From Rothia mucilaginosa (lineage in GTDB: Bacteria > Actinomycetota > Actinomycetes > Actinomycetales > Micrococcaceae): a DNA stretch of 64,000 nt. Numbering within the stretch: position 1 is the first letter of the stretch; each line of letters begins with the position of its first letter. The stretch spans positions 1,984,001 through 2,048,000 of the forward strand of contig NZ_CP079822.1 of NCBI RefSeq assembly GCF_019334805.1, in the 5' to 3' direction. The notes under the pieces were generated by a model that saw only the letters and a list, made by a program, of their open reading frames with translations, did no database searches and was not told the DNA's origin. Both the position numbers and the translations under genes were made by a program. Of this stretch, positions 7,285 to 14,933 are shown piece after piece.

Positions 7285-8382
7285 ATGGCAACCGAATTTA
7301 GCCACGAAGCAAACCAGTCACCCGCCACCGCCGAACGCCGCGCCGAAATCCTTGCAAACCCCGGCTTCGGTGACTACTTCAGCGACCACATGGTCACCAT
7401 CGACTGGGAAGGCGACTACAAGACCGGCGGCACCTGGTACGACGCACGAGTTCACCCCTACGGCCCGCTGACCCTCGATCCCGCCTCCGCTGTCTTCCAC
7501 TACGGCCAGGAAATCTTCGAAGGCGTCAAGGGCTACCGCCACGCTGACGGCTCCGTATGGACCTTCCGCCCCGAAAAGAACGCAGAACGTTTCGCACGCT
7601 CCGCACACCGCCTCTCCCTGCCCGAACTGCCCGCAGAACTGTTCGTCGAATCCCTGCGCGAACTCGTCAAGGCAGACGAAGCATGGGTACCCACCGGCGA
7701 CGGTGAAGCCTTCTACTTCCGCCCCTTCATGATCGCAACCGAGGCGTACCTCGGCGTGCGCCCCGCAAAGCACGTGCAGTACCACGTCATCGGCTCGCCC
7801 GCAGGTAACTACTTCGGTACCCCCGAACCCGTAGACATCTGGCTCTCCACCACCTACGCCCGCGCAGGCGAAGGCGGCACCGGTGCGGCAAAGTGCGGCG
7901 GCAACTACGCGGCATCGATGATCGCCCAGACCGAAGGCGAAAAGCACGGCTGCAAGCAGGTCATCTTCAAGGACCCGCACCGCGGCGACGCCATCGAAGA
8001 GCTCGGCGGCATGAACGTCTTCTTCGTCTTCGGCAAGGAAAACAAGATCGTCACCCCCGAACTGACCGGCACCATCCTCGAAGGTGTGACCCGCTCCTCC
8101 CTGATTCAGCTCGCCAAGGACCGCGGCATGACCGTCGAAGAGCGCGCAATCACCCTCACCGAATGGCGTGAAGGCGTGGCAAACGGCGACATCACCGAAA
8201 TCTTCGCCTGCGGCACCGCAGCAGTGGTCGCACCCATCGGCAAGCTCAAGGCAGAAGACTTCGAAATCCCGGCACCCACCGAGCACTTCGGCGAAATCTC
8301 CAAGAGCCTGCGCGAAGAGCTCGTCGGCATTCAGCTCGGCACCGTTGAGGACCGCCACGGCTGGATGACCCGCCTCATCTAA
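7285..8382 (+). CDS. ilvE: Branched-chain amino acid aminotransferase
   Basis: A 365-residue class IV PLP aminotransferase for the last step of Leu, Ile and Val synthesis and the first of their breakdown. The catalytic lysine is K203 in GAAKCGGNYAAS. The N-terminal half has the FEGVKGYRHADGSVWTFRP substrate region and the C-terminal part EIFACGTAAVVAPIG binds the cofactor phosphate. Length fits the BCAT group IIa of actinobacteria. GAGGA lies upstream of the ATG at moderate distance. It stands as its own transcription unit between leuB and the FAH gene. Confidence 0.96.
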   Translation: MATEFSHEANQSPATAERRAEILANPGFGDYFSDHMVTIDWEGDYKTGGTWYDARVHPYGPLTLDPASAVFHYGQEIFEGVKGYRHADGSVWTFRPEKNAERFARSAHRLSLPELPAELFVESLRELVKADEAWVPTGDGEAFYFRPFMIATEAYLGVRPAKHVQYHVIGSPAGNYFGTPEPVDIWLSTTYARAGEGGTGAAKCGGNYAASMIAQTEGEKHGCKQVIFKDPHRGDAIEELGGMNVFFVFGKENKIVTPELTGTILEGVTRSSLIQLAKDRGMTVEERAITLTEWREGVANGDITEIFACGTAAVVAPIGKLKAEDFEIPAPTEHFGEISKSLREELVGIQLGTVEDRHGWMTRLI

Positions 8383-8407
8383 AACGTGAATCTAACGTAA
8401 CCCGCGA

Positions 8408-8455
8408 AATCCCCGCAGGATGCGCCCGCACCCGGAACGCACACCCGCGGGGATT
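8408..8455 (+). terminator. Terminator-like inverted repeat after ilvE
   Basis: AATCCCCGC (8408-8416) pairs with GCGGGGATT (8447-8455). The right arm with its flank GCGGGGATTCGCTGTGCCCG is repeated at 8519-8538 and resembles the flank of the elements at 722 and 1236. Confidence 0.65.
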
Positions 8456-8590
8456 CGCTGTGCCCGGCAATATAGGGGAGGGGAGGCGCACCCCGCCGAA
8501 CCTAATAGCGTTGAACCCCGCGGGGATTCGCTGTGCCCGCTAAAACCTGCCCCGCCAATTCCGCCCGCCGCCCGCGCCCTCGAAGGCTGG

Positions 8591-8603
8591 TACCCTAGAA
8601 AGT
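8591..8603 (+). promoter_or_regulatory. -10 box for a leaderless start
   Basis: TACCCT (8591-8596) is followed after 7 nt by the ATG at 8604, with no Shine-Dalgarno sequence. Confidence 0.6.
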
Positions 8604-9356
8604 ATGCGTATTGCACGATTTACCGTAAATAATGAGCTCCACTTCGGGCTGGTAGAAGGCGACGCAGGCGAAGAAACCCTGCGCGTCATCGCCGGCGACC
8701 CCTTCTACTCGGGCGTCGAACCGACCGGCACGACCTACCCCATCGATCAGGTGCGTCTGCTCGCCCCGATCATCCCCCGCTCCAAGGTGATTGGAGCGAT
8801 CGCAAACTGGGCAGGAACCGAGGCGCCCGCCTCCCCGCAGTTCTTCCTCAAGCCCAACACCACCGTCATCGGCCCCGGCGACCCCGTGACCCTGCCCGAG
8901 TACTCCGAAGCCGTCAGCGCAGAAGGTGAACTCGCCGTCATTATCGGTCGTATCGCCAAGTCCGTGCCTCTTGAGCGCGTGCACGAGGTCATCTTCGGCT
9001 ACACCGTAGCCAATGACCTCACCGCCCGCGACCTGCTCGAAGACCGCCAGTGGACCCGCGCTAAGGGCTTCGACGGCGCCACCCCGCTCGGCCCCTGGAT
9101 TGAAACCGACCTGGACACCGACTCGCTGAACATCACCACCTGGGTCGATGGCGACGTCGTGCAGGAGGGCAACACCTCCGAGATGCACTACTCCGTGGCC
9201 GAACAGGTGGCCGCAGCCTCCGAAATCTTCACCCTGCTGCCCGGCGACGTACTGCTCACCGGCACCCCCGCCGGCATCAGCGTACTGCGCGACGGCAACG
9301 AAGTAGAGGTTGAAGTCGAAGGTATCGGCTCCCTCGTCACCCGCGTGCGCGACTAA
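8604..9356 (+). CDS. Fumarylacetoacetate hydrolase (FAH) family protein
   Basis: A 250-residue single-domain FAH-fold protein. The metal-binding acidic residues are visible in SAEGELAVIIG and GYTVANDLTARDL, and the C-terminal core ends with LLPGDVLLTGTPAGI, which is diagnostic. Members of this size include oxaloacetate decarboxylases, acylpyruvases and 2-hydroxyhepta-2,4-diene-1,7-dioate isomerases, so the substrate cannot be set from sequence. It sits 57 nt upstream of gltX on the same strand and is probably co-transcribed with it, as in many actinobacteria. Confidence 0.9.
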   Translation: MRIARFTVNNELHFGLVEGDAGEETLRVIAGDPFYSGVEPTGTTYPIDQVRLLAPIIPRSKVIGAIANWAGTEAPASPQFFLKPNTTVIGPGDPVTLPEYSEAVSAEGELAVIIGRIAKSVPLERVHEVIFGYTVANDLTARDLLEDRQWTRAKGFDGATPLGPWIETDLDTDSLNITTWVDGDVVQEGNTSEMHYSVAEQVAAASEIFTLLPGDVLLTGTPAGISVLRDGNEVEVEVEGIGSLVTRVRD

Positions 9357-9413
9357 GCAGTCCGCACCCAAAAACGTAACGTACATCCTGAAACACACCG
9401 TCAAGGAGACATC

Positions 9414-10925
9414 ATGACCGAATACCACGGTCCCGTACTCAACAGCCCCGCAGACACTCGCGTCCGCTTCTGCCCCTCGCCCACCGGCACCCCGCACGTG
9501 GGCATGGTCCGCACCGCCCTCTTCAACTGGGCGTACGCACGCCACACCGGCGGCAAACTGATCTTCCGCATCGAAGACACCGACGCGGCACGCGACTCCG
9601 AAGAGTCGTTCAACCAGGTGCTCGAATCCCTGCACTGGCTCGGCATCAACTGGGACGAAGGCGTCGGCGTCGGCGGCCCCCACGAGCCCTACCGCCAGTC
9701 CGAGCGTAAGACCGCAGGCATCTACAACGAGATTTTCCAGAAGCTCGTTGAAGGCGGCTACGTGTACGAAGACTTCTCCACCCCCGACGAGGTGAAGGAA
9801 CGCCGCAAGGCAGCCGGTCAGGATCCGCAGCTCGGCTACGACAACTACGACCGCAACCTCACCGAAGAGCAGAAGGAAGCCTACCGCGCCGAGGGCCGTA
9901 AGCCCGTGTGGCGCCTGCGTATGCCCGACGAAGACATCACCTTCAACGACCTCGTTCGCGGTGAAATCACCTTCAAGGCCGGTACCGTGCCCGACTACGT
10001 GGTCGTCCGCTCCAACGGCGACCCGCTGTACACCTTCGTGAACCCCGTCGACGACGCACTCATGGGCATCACCCACGTGCTGCGCGGTGAGGACCTGCTC
10101 TCCTCCACCCCGCGTCAGATTGCGCTCTACCGCGCACTCATCGACACCGGCGTGACCAGCTTCATCCCCGAATTCGGCCACCTGCCCTACGTCATGGGCC
10201 AGGGCAACAAGAAGCTCTCCAAGCGCGACCCCGAATCGAACCTCTTCCTGCTGCGCGACTCCGGCTTCATCAAGGAAGGCCTGCTGAACTACCTGTCCCT
10301 GCTGGGCTGGTCCCTCTCCGCAGACCAGGACGTCTTCAGCATCGACGAGCTCGTCGAGCACTTCGACGTACACGACGTTGTCGCCAACCCCGCACGCTTC
10401 GACGTGAAGAAGGCAGAGTCCATCAACGGCGACCACATCCGTGCGCTCGACCCCAAGGACTTCCGCGACCGCCTCATCCCGTACCTGCAGGCTGCAGGCG
10501 TACTCGGTGAAACCCTCACCGAGCGTGAAGAGCAGATCCTCACCGAAGCAGCCCCCCTCGTTCAGGAGCGCATGCAGCTGCTCGGCGAAGCACCCGGCCT
10601 GCTCGCATTCCTCTTCAAGGCTGACGAAGAAATCAGCACCGCAGACGACGCACGCAAGCAGCTCAAGGAATCCGCACCGCAGGTCCTCGCCGCCGCTATC
10701 GAGGCTCTGGAGCCCCTCGAGGACTTCACCGCAGCCAACATTGAGGCAGCCCTGCGCGCCGCAATCGTCGACGGCCTGGAAATCAAGCCGCGCCTCGCAT
10801 TCGGCCCCGTGCGCATCGCAGTGTCCGGTGAGCGCATCTCCCCGCCGCTGTTCGAATCCATGGAAATCCTGGGCAAGGAATCCTCCCTCGCGCGCCTGCG
10901 CAAGCTTGCCGCTGAACTGAGCTAA
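9414..10925 (+). CDS. gltX: Glutamyl-tRNA synthetase
   Basis: A 503-residue class I synthetase charging tRNA-Glu (and probably tRNA-Gln, to be amidated later, which is usual in actinobacteria). The HIGH-type motif is TPHVGM near residue 27 and the KMSKS-type motif is KLSKR near residue 267. The C-terminal helical anticodon-binding domain is complete and ends in [18 protein letters not shown] lies 6 nt before the ATG. The next gene starts 3 nt after its stop. Confidence 0.97.
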   Translation: MTEYHGPVLNSPADTRVRFCPSPTGTPHVGMVRTALFNWAYARHTGGKLIFRIEDTDAARDSEESFNQVLESLHWLGINWDEGVGVGGPHEPYRQSERKTAGIYNEIFQKLVEGGYVYEDFSTPDEVKERRKAAGQDPQLGYDNYDRNLTEEQKEAYRAEGRKPVWRLRMPDEDITFNDLVRGEITFKAGTVPDYVVVRSNGDPLYTFVNPVDDALMGITHVLRGEDLLSSTPRQIALYRALIDTGVTSFIPEFGHLPYVMGQGNKKLSKRDPESNLFLLRDSGFIKEGLLNYLSLLGWSLSADQDVFSIDELVEHFDVHDVVANPARFDVKKAESINGDHIRALDPKDFRDRLIPYLQAAGVLGETLTEREEQILTEAAPLVQERMQLLGEAPGLLAFLFKADEEISTADDARKQLKESAPQVLAAAIEALEPLEDFTAANIEAALRAAIVDGLEIKPRLAFGPVRIAVSGERISPPLFESMEILGKESSLARLRKLAAELS

Positions 10926-10927
10926 CC

Positions 10928-11386
10928 ATGAGCCAGCCGAATAACCAATCCATCATCGGCAAGGCGCTGCTCAAGGGCACCCTCATGGCGCTCACCAACG
11001 CCTGCATTATCTGGCTGATTCTGTACATCGCCAACATGGACAAGTCCGTCTTGATGGTGGTCGCTGTTGTCGTTGCGGCAGCCTTCGGATACGTGACCGC
11101 CTACTTCGAGGCGCGCGCCGCCCTGAACGCTCAAGAAGCTCAGGCACGGCACGCCCGCAGTGGCGACGTGAGTAGCTCGTCTGACGGCGTAGACACCTCG
11201 GACTCTTCGCGTGAAGAGGACGACGAAGACGACTTCGTGGACCCGGGACCCGACCCGGACGCGGGCGACTTCGACGCCGGAAGCTCCAGCAGCTCCAGCA
11301 GTTCGGATTACAGCAGCTACAGTAGCTCCGACTACTCTGGCGGCGGCGATTCCGGTGGAGGCGACTCCGGCGGTAGCAGCGACTAA
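10928..11386 (+). CDS. Small membrane protein with acidic, Ser/Gly-rich tail
   Basis: A 152-residue protein of unknown function. Two hydrophobic segments (GTLMALTNACIIWLILYIA and a VLMVVAVVVAAAFGYVTAY region) form a helical hairpin, followed by a cytoplasmic or external tail of about 85 residues: first acidic (EEDDEDDFVDPG), then serine-rich and finally glycine/serine repeats. The tail is certainly disordered. It begins 3 nt after gltX, so is translated from the same message. I do not recognise the family. Confidence 0.75.
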   Translation: MSQPNNQSIIGKALLKGTLMALTNACIIWLILYIANMDKSVLMVVAVVVAAAFGYVTAYFEARAALNAQEAQARHARSGDVSSSSDGVDTSDSSREEDDEDDFVDPGPDPDAGDFDAGSSSSSSSSDYSSYSSSDYSGGGDSGGGDSGGSSD

Positions 11387-11397
11387 GCTCTAGAGAG

Positions 11398-11464
11398 TCC
11401 CCTTATCCAGCGGGAATCTGACGACCGAAAGGTCTGAAGAAACCCGGCGGATAAGGGGATTTTT
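11398..11464 (+). terminator. Rho-independent terminator with internal hairpin
   Basis: TCCCCTTATCC (11398-11408) pairs with GGATAAGGGGA (11449-11459) and is followed by five T. The loop contains its own small GACC-GAAA-GGTC hairpin. Confidence 0.88.
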
Positions 11465-11575
11465 CATAAATTTGAGAATATTTTTTGTGATGGGTGTTTC
11501 CTGTAAAACTACTAGTCAGTATGTTTTATTGGGGTGAATCTGGCTCCATTTTGGGGGGTGTGGCAAGAGTTTGGT

Positions 11576-11604
11576 TTGCGTACCCCGGCAAAGGCTCGTA
11601 TAGT
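11576..11604 (+). promoter_or_regulatory. tRNA-Gly promoter
   Basis: TTGCGT (11576-11581), 17-nt spacer, TATAGT (11599-11604), about 45 nt before the mature tRNA. Confidence 0.75.
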
Positions 11605-11649
11605 AGTACCTGTTGTTGCGACGAGCTGAAAAGTTCAAAGCGAAAACAT

Positions 11650-11725
<76 letters not shown>

Positions 11726-11729
11726 CTGA

Positions 11730-11757
11730 AGCCCCGAGGTTCGCCTCGGGGCTTTTT
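11730..11757 (+). terminator. tRNA-Gly terminator
   Basis: AGCCCCGAGG and CCTCGGGGCT around a TTCG tetraloop, followed by a T run. Confidence 0.93.
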
Positions 11758-12104
11758 CGTTGTCTCCAGAAGTTTTATGTCTCCAGAACTTATTAGCCTT
11801 CGGAGGTGAGGGTAGCGGGTAGGAGTCTTGTGATCTTTTCCGGAGTGACTGCTTTAGCGAGCTTGCTGCTGGGGAAGCAGGGTGGGAAGAAAAAATCTTC
11901 AAAAAATTTAGGGTGCAAAGCGTGTGGGGGAGCGGCTGAAACTACTCTCCGAGTCCTCTTGAAGTCGTTTTGAGGGGGTAAAATCGGCTCCAAAACCCTC
12001 TTTTTGAAGAAATTTAAAAAACTTTTCGACCCCAAAAACCCCGGAATTCCGCGGAAGTAGCGGGTATAAAACCGTGAATGTGAGGCGGCTCTCCAGATTT
12101 CAGC

Positions 12105-12133
12105 TTGCACGCCTCCAGAAAGACCCGTATAGT
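12105..12133 (+). promoter_or_regulatory. Promoter of the tRNA-Gln/tRNA-Glu unit
   Basis: TTGCAC (12105-12110), 17-nt spacer, TATAGT (12128-12133). Confidence 0.72.
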
Positions 12134-12194
12134 TATTACTCGTTCCGGTGAAAAGCCGAAAGGCAAAAATCGGAATGGTAACTCAATAGAGTAA

Positions 12195-12266
12195 TGGGAT
12201 ATGGTGTAATTGGCAACACGAAGGTTTCTGGTTCCTTTGTTCTAGGTTCGAGTCCTGGTATCCCAG
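12195..12266 (+). tRNA. tRNA-Gln (CTG)
   Basis: Cloverleaf with acceptor TGGGATA/TATCCCA and D-arm sequence GGTGTAATTGGCAACAC, typical of tRNA-Gln. The anticodon loop is TTCTGGT; the last pair of the anticodon stem is a T-T mismatch. CTA, not CCA, follows, so the end must be added enzymatically. Confidence 0.93.
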
Positions 12267-12289
12267 CTAACCTCCACTATGGAGGTTGC

Positions 12290-12362
12290 GGCCCCATCGT
12301 ATAGCGGCCTAGTACTCCGCCCTCTCACGGCGGCAACACCGGTTCAAATCCGGTTGGGGTCA
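12290..12362 (+). tRNA. tRNA-Glu (CTC)
   Basis: Acceptor GGCCCCA/TGGGGTC, anticodon stem CCGCC/GGCGG with loop CTCTCAC, and T arm ACCGG/CCGGT with TTCAAAT. It shares a transcript with tRNA-Gln, 23 nt upstream. A broken copy of its 3' half lies 90-200 nt downstream. Confidence 0.95.
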
Positions 12363-12370
12363 CACTAGGA

Positions 12371-12404
12371 AATAAACCCTCAGTCTTCTGACTGGGGGTT
12401 TATT
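12371..12404 (+). terminator. Terminator of the tRNA-Gln/Glu unit
   Basis: A 15-bp stem, AATAAACCCTCAGTC with GACTGGGGGTTTATT, TTCT loop, then TTGTTT. Confidence 0.9.
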
Positions 12405-12451
12405 TGTTTATCGGGCAAAACTGAGTCCAGATTCTACAGTGCCGCCGTGAG

Positions 12452-12563
12452 CCTCTCACGGCGCCGCTCCTTACGTCGCGGCACTCCGGGGCATGATGGA
12501 TTTCCTCGCGCGCTCGGCATCATGCACCCTCCGTCACCTGTTCATCCCGGTTGGGGTCACCAC
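12452..12563 (+). pseudogene. Interrupted tRNA-Glu copy
   Basis: CCTCTCACGGCG (12452-12463) equals the anticodon region of tRNA-Glu (12321-12332), and CGGTTGGGGTCAC (12548-12560) with its flank ACTAGGAAA equals the tRNA 3' end. In the intact gene these parts are 18 nt apart; here about 85 nt of unrelated sequence separate them. The 5' half is not recognisable. A terminator follows, as after the real gene, so a duplicated tRNA-plus-terminator unit has been split by an insertion. Confidence 0.6.
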
Positions 12564-12567
12564 TAGG

Positions 12568-12602
12568 AAAAAGCCTGGTTTCTTCGGAAGCCAGGCTTTT
12601 TT
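12568..12602 (+). terminator. Terminator after the interrupted tRNA copy
   Basis: AAAAAGCCTGG pairs with CCAGGCTTTTTT, with an inner TTC/GAA pair and a TTCG-like loop. Confidence 0.88.
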
Positions 12603-12802
12603 GTTTATCCAGCGAAAACTGGATTGAGATTCAGCCATGACTTAGTGACTTCAGCAATGGATAAAAGCTATCCCTGAAGACGCTAACCTAACCCCACAGT
12701 CCGTAACTCATGACCAGAGTCCATAAGTCATTACTGAACATGCAGCCACCTCCGGTCGGAAGACCTCTTAGACTCTGTGGTGCCGCCGCATACTCAGCGA
12801 AA

Positions 12803-12859
12803 AGCCACAAGTGTTTCGAAAAGCCACCATTTTTGTGGCTTTTCGAAACACAAGTGGCT
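12803..12859. repeat. Long inverted repeat (25-bp arms, 7-nt loop)
   Basis: Arms at 12803-12827 and 12835-12859 are complementary at 23 of 25 positions, around a CATTTTT loop; the inner 17 bp are perfect. There is no T run on either side, so it is not a standard terminator. It could be a REP- or MITE-like palindrome. Confidence 0.85.
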
Positions 12860-12903
12860 TCTCGGCGGGAAGGGAACGGGAAGAAAAAAGGGGAGCGCAA
12901 AAT

Positions 12904-12932
12904 TTGACCTTCACGCCAAGCCTCGGTATAGT
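12904..12932 (+). promoter_or_regulatory. tRNA-Val promoter
   Basis: TTGACC (12904-12909), 17-nt spacer, TATAGT (12927-12932). Confidence 0.78.
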
Positions 12933-12943
12933 CTTATCCGTAA

Positions 12944-13018
12944 GCGTGATTGGCGCAGTGGTAGCGCGCTTCGTTCACACCGAAGAGGTCACTGGTTCGA
13001 ACCCAGTATCACGCACCA
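12944..13018 (+). tRNA. tRNA-Val (CAC)
   Basis: Acceptor GCGTGAT/ATCACGC, D arm GCGC/GCGC, anticodon stem CTTCG/CGAAG with loop TTCACAC, T arm ACTGG/CCAGT with TTCGAAC. CCA is encoded (13016-13018). Confidence 0.96.
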
Positions 13019-13051
13019 ATAACCCCCGTTTCGAGGAACGGGGGTTTTATT
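13018..13051 (+). terminator. tRNA-Val terminator
   Basis: AATAACCCCCGTT pairs with AACGGGGGTTTTATT around a TCGAGG loop. Confidence 0.9.
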
Positions 13052-13126
13052 ATGCCCACCGGTATTTGTGCCCACAAGCAGTACAAACCCAGCCGCGGAC
13101 ACAACCACCCGAGAATGAGGTACCCC

Positions 13127-13975
13127 GTGACAACACCCGAACTCGCCGCAGCCACCGACTACGGACGCATGTATGCGCGCGTCCGCGGAGGAGAACCCCT
13201 CGTCCCCTCCATCACCACCGTCATCGGGCAGCACGCCAGCGACCTCAGCGGCTGGCACGGGTACATGGCAGCCAAAGCCGCCCTCGAAGACCAGCGCACC
13301 TACCGCGCCACCGGATCCCACGGCCTCAAATTCGCCATCATCCGCGACGCAGCCAGCGCCTCCGAACGATACCGCGACGCAGCCGCCGCCCGAGGCGACC
13401 GCGTCCACAACTACGCCGAAGCCGTCGCCCTACGCGCCATGGGCCGCGAACACAACCTCGACGAAAGCCGCGAACAGCTCATCATCAACGGCGAACAAGC
13501 CTACGCCGACCGCTTCGACGAATGGTGGGAAGCCTTCAAACCCCGCCCCCTCGCCGCCGAAGTCACCATCTGGAACGACACCGTCGGCTACGCGGGCACC
13601 CTCGACCTGGTCGCAGAAATCGCAGGCCGAACCTGCATCATCGACTACAAAACCAAAGGCACCGACAAACGCGGCCGCGTCAAAGCACTCGACGAAAAAG
13701 TCGTCATGCAGCTCGTCGCCGGACTCAAAGCCGAAGAATCCATCGTCGACCCCGATGAAGGCACCTGGGAACCTTGGAAATACGGCGACGCACCCGTCCT
13801 CATGGGCGTGGCACTCGGCGAAACCCAAGTACTGCCGCAGCAGGCAAACCCCGCCGTGCTCGAACGCAACTGGTACAAGTTCTGCGCCCTGCGCCGCGTC
13901 TGGGAATTCGACCGCCAGGTTCAAGAATTTGAAGACCCCGCGCTCATGCCGGTAGTGCCGCCGCCGACGGCATAG
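13127..13975 (+). CDS. PD-(D/E)XK nuclease, phage/Cas4-RecB-like
   Basis: A protein of 282 residues from the GTG at 13127, chosen because GAGG lies 6 nt upstream; ATG 13115 in the same frame is possible. The core is GTLDLVAEIAGRTCIIDYKTKG, giving the aspartate and the D-x-K pair of a PD-(D/E)XK active site, preceded by a conserved H (RVHNYAEAV). The plan resembles Cas4/RecB-type exonucleases common in actinophages, but no Cys cluster for an iron-sulfur site is evident. It lies directly after tRNA-Val. Ten of eleven lysines use AAA, whereas flanking housekeeping genes use AAG almost only, which suggests foreign origin. Its biological role is unknown. Confidence 0.68.
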   Translation: MTTPELAAATDYGRMYARVRGGEPLVPSITTVIGQHASDLSGWHGYMAAKAALEDQRTYRATGSHGLKFAIIRDAASASERYRDAAAARGDRVHNYAEAVALRAMGREHNLDESREQLIINGEQAYADRFDEWWEAFKPRPLAAEVTIWNDTVGYAGTLDLVAEIAGRTCIIDYKTKGTDKRGRVKALDEKVVMQLVAGLKAEESIVDPDEGTWEPWKYGDAPVLMGVALGETQVLPQQANPAVLERNWYKFCALRRVWEFDRQVQEFEDPALMPVVPPPTA

Positions 13976-14330
13976 GCCAGCACCCCCGCCGACTAGAAGA
14001 CTGGGCGGTATAGGGGAGTAGCGAGCGTAGGGGAGAGGATCAAACCCCCGAGGAGGTGAGCCCAGGGAGGTGAGGCTCAGCCCTCACCCTGCCGCCTCCA
14101 CCCCCAGCGCCTCGATTCGTTCTAGATTCGCGCTACCGAATCGGCGACAATAGAACAAATAGGCAGAACGGCGCCCGCGCACCCGCTGTGAAGAACCCGC
14201 TACTGGGAGAACCCTCCTGCCGAGAGAGCCCGCCAGCGCAGTTTCACCCGCGAGGTTCTATCGGTGCAGTTCTGCCGCCATATTGAAATCCGTAAGCACA
14301 TTCCCGGCACTCCGCCGGCAAAGGAGAACC
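13976..14330. other. Intergenic region before def
   Basis: It contains a hairpin with GGTGAG/CTCACC arms (14069-14088) after the nuclease gene, two GGAGGTGAG copies (14052 and 14067), and a GACAAT box near 14151 that could be the -10 of the def operon, leaving a leader of about 170 nt. Confidence 0.45.
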
Positions 14331-14927
14331 ATGACCATCCTGAGCATCCGCACCGTAGGCGACCCGGTGCTGCGCAGCGTCTGCGACCCCATCACCGTCT
14401 TCGACGACGACCTGGCACGACTCATCGACGACATGCTAGAAACCATGTACGACGTGGGCGGCGTGGGCCTTGCCGGCCCGCAGATTGGCATCTCCAAGCA
14501 GATCTTCACCTTCGGCGGCATTGACGACCGCGAAGGCTACATCATCAACCCCGTGCTCGAAGTCGGCGAAGAAGACCAGGAAGGCGGCGAAGGCTGCCTG
14601 TCCGTGCCCGGCCAGAAGTCCGCGACCCCGCGCAAGAACTGGGCGCGCGTGACCGGCGTGGACCGCCACGGCGAACCCCTCGTGCTGGAGGGTGAGGGTC
14701 TGTTCGCCCGCATGCTGCAGCATGAAACCGACCACCTGCACGGCAAGCTCTTCATCGACCGTCTCGTGGGTGAAGACCGCCAGCGCGTGATGCGTGCCCT
14801 GCGCGCCGCAGACTATAACACGGTCGCCGCTAAGACCGTGACCGAGCGTGCAGCCCGTGTGGGCGGTGCCTTCGGCGGGGGTGGCGCGTTCGGTGCCGGT
14901 TCCTCCTTCGGTAGCTTCGGAAAGTAG
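14331..14927 (+). CDS. def: Peptide deformylase
   Basis: A 198-residue metalloenzyme removing the N-formyl group from new proteins. All three motifs are present: GVGLAGPQIG (motif 1), EGCLSVPG (motif 2, metal-binding Cys) and QHETDHLHG (motif 3, two metal-binding His and the catalytic Glu). An extra glycine-rich tail (GGAFGGGGAFGAGSSFGSFG) extends the C-terminus. AAGGAG lies 5 nt before the ATG. It precedes fmt by 6 nt, so the enzymes adding and removing the formyl group share an operon. Confidence 0.96.
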   Translation: MTILSIRTVGDPVLRSVCDPITVFDDDLARLIDDMLETMYDVGGVGLAGPQIGISKQIFTFGGIDDREGYIINPVLEVGEEDQEGGEGCLSVPGQKSATPRKNWARVTGVDRHGEPLVLEGEGLFARMLQHETDHLHGKLFIDRLVGEDRQRVMRALRAADYNTVAAKTVTERAARVGGAFGGGGAFGAGSSFGSFGK

Positions 14928-14933
14928 GCTCAC

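Larger units (their letters stand above)
11726..12194. other. Intergenic region between tRNA-Gly and tRNA-Gln
   Basis: It begins with the tRNA-Gly terminator. The middle is AT-richer with A and T runs and no convincing gene; a 105-codon minus-strand frame has no ribosome binding site or recognisable content. It ends with the promoter for the tRNA-Gln/Glu pair at 12105-12133. Confidence 0.6.
12363..12943. other. Intergenic region between tRNA-Glu and tRNA-Val
   Basis: It holds two terminators, the interrupted tRNA-Glu copy, a 25-bp-arm inverted repeat (12803-12859) and the tRNA-Val promoter (12904-12932). Between 12605 and 12800 I see nothing else. Frames of up to 81 codons crossing the hairpin are not credible genes. 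Confidence 0.7.

Noticed and set aside
8595..10436. Minus-strand frame of 613 codons opposite the FAH and gltX genes
   Set aside because: Antisense shadow of conserved enzymes, with no recognisable domain.
11793..12110. 105-codon minus-strand gene
   Set aside because: Phe/Lys/Pro-rich translation of an A/T-run region, no ribosome site, no recognisable content, adjacent to tRNA promoters.
12688..13022. Small genes across the 12.8-kb palindrome
   Set aside because: Frames exist on both strands only because the palindrome lacks stops; no ribosome site and no protein-like content.
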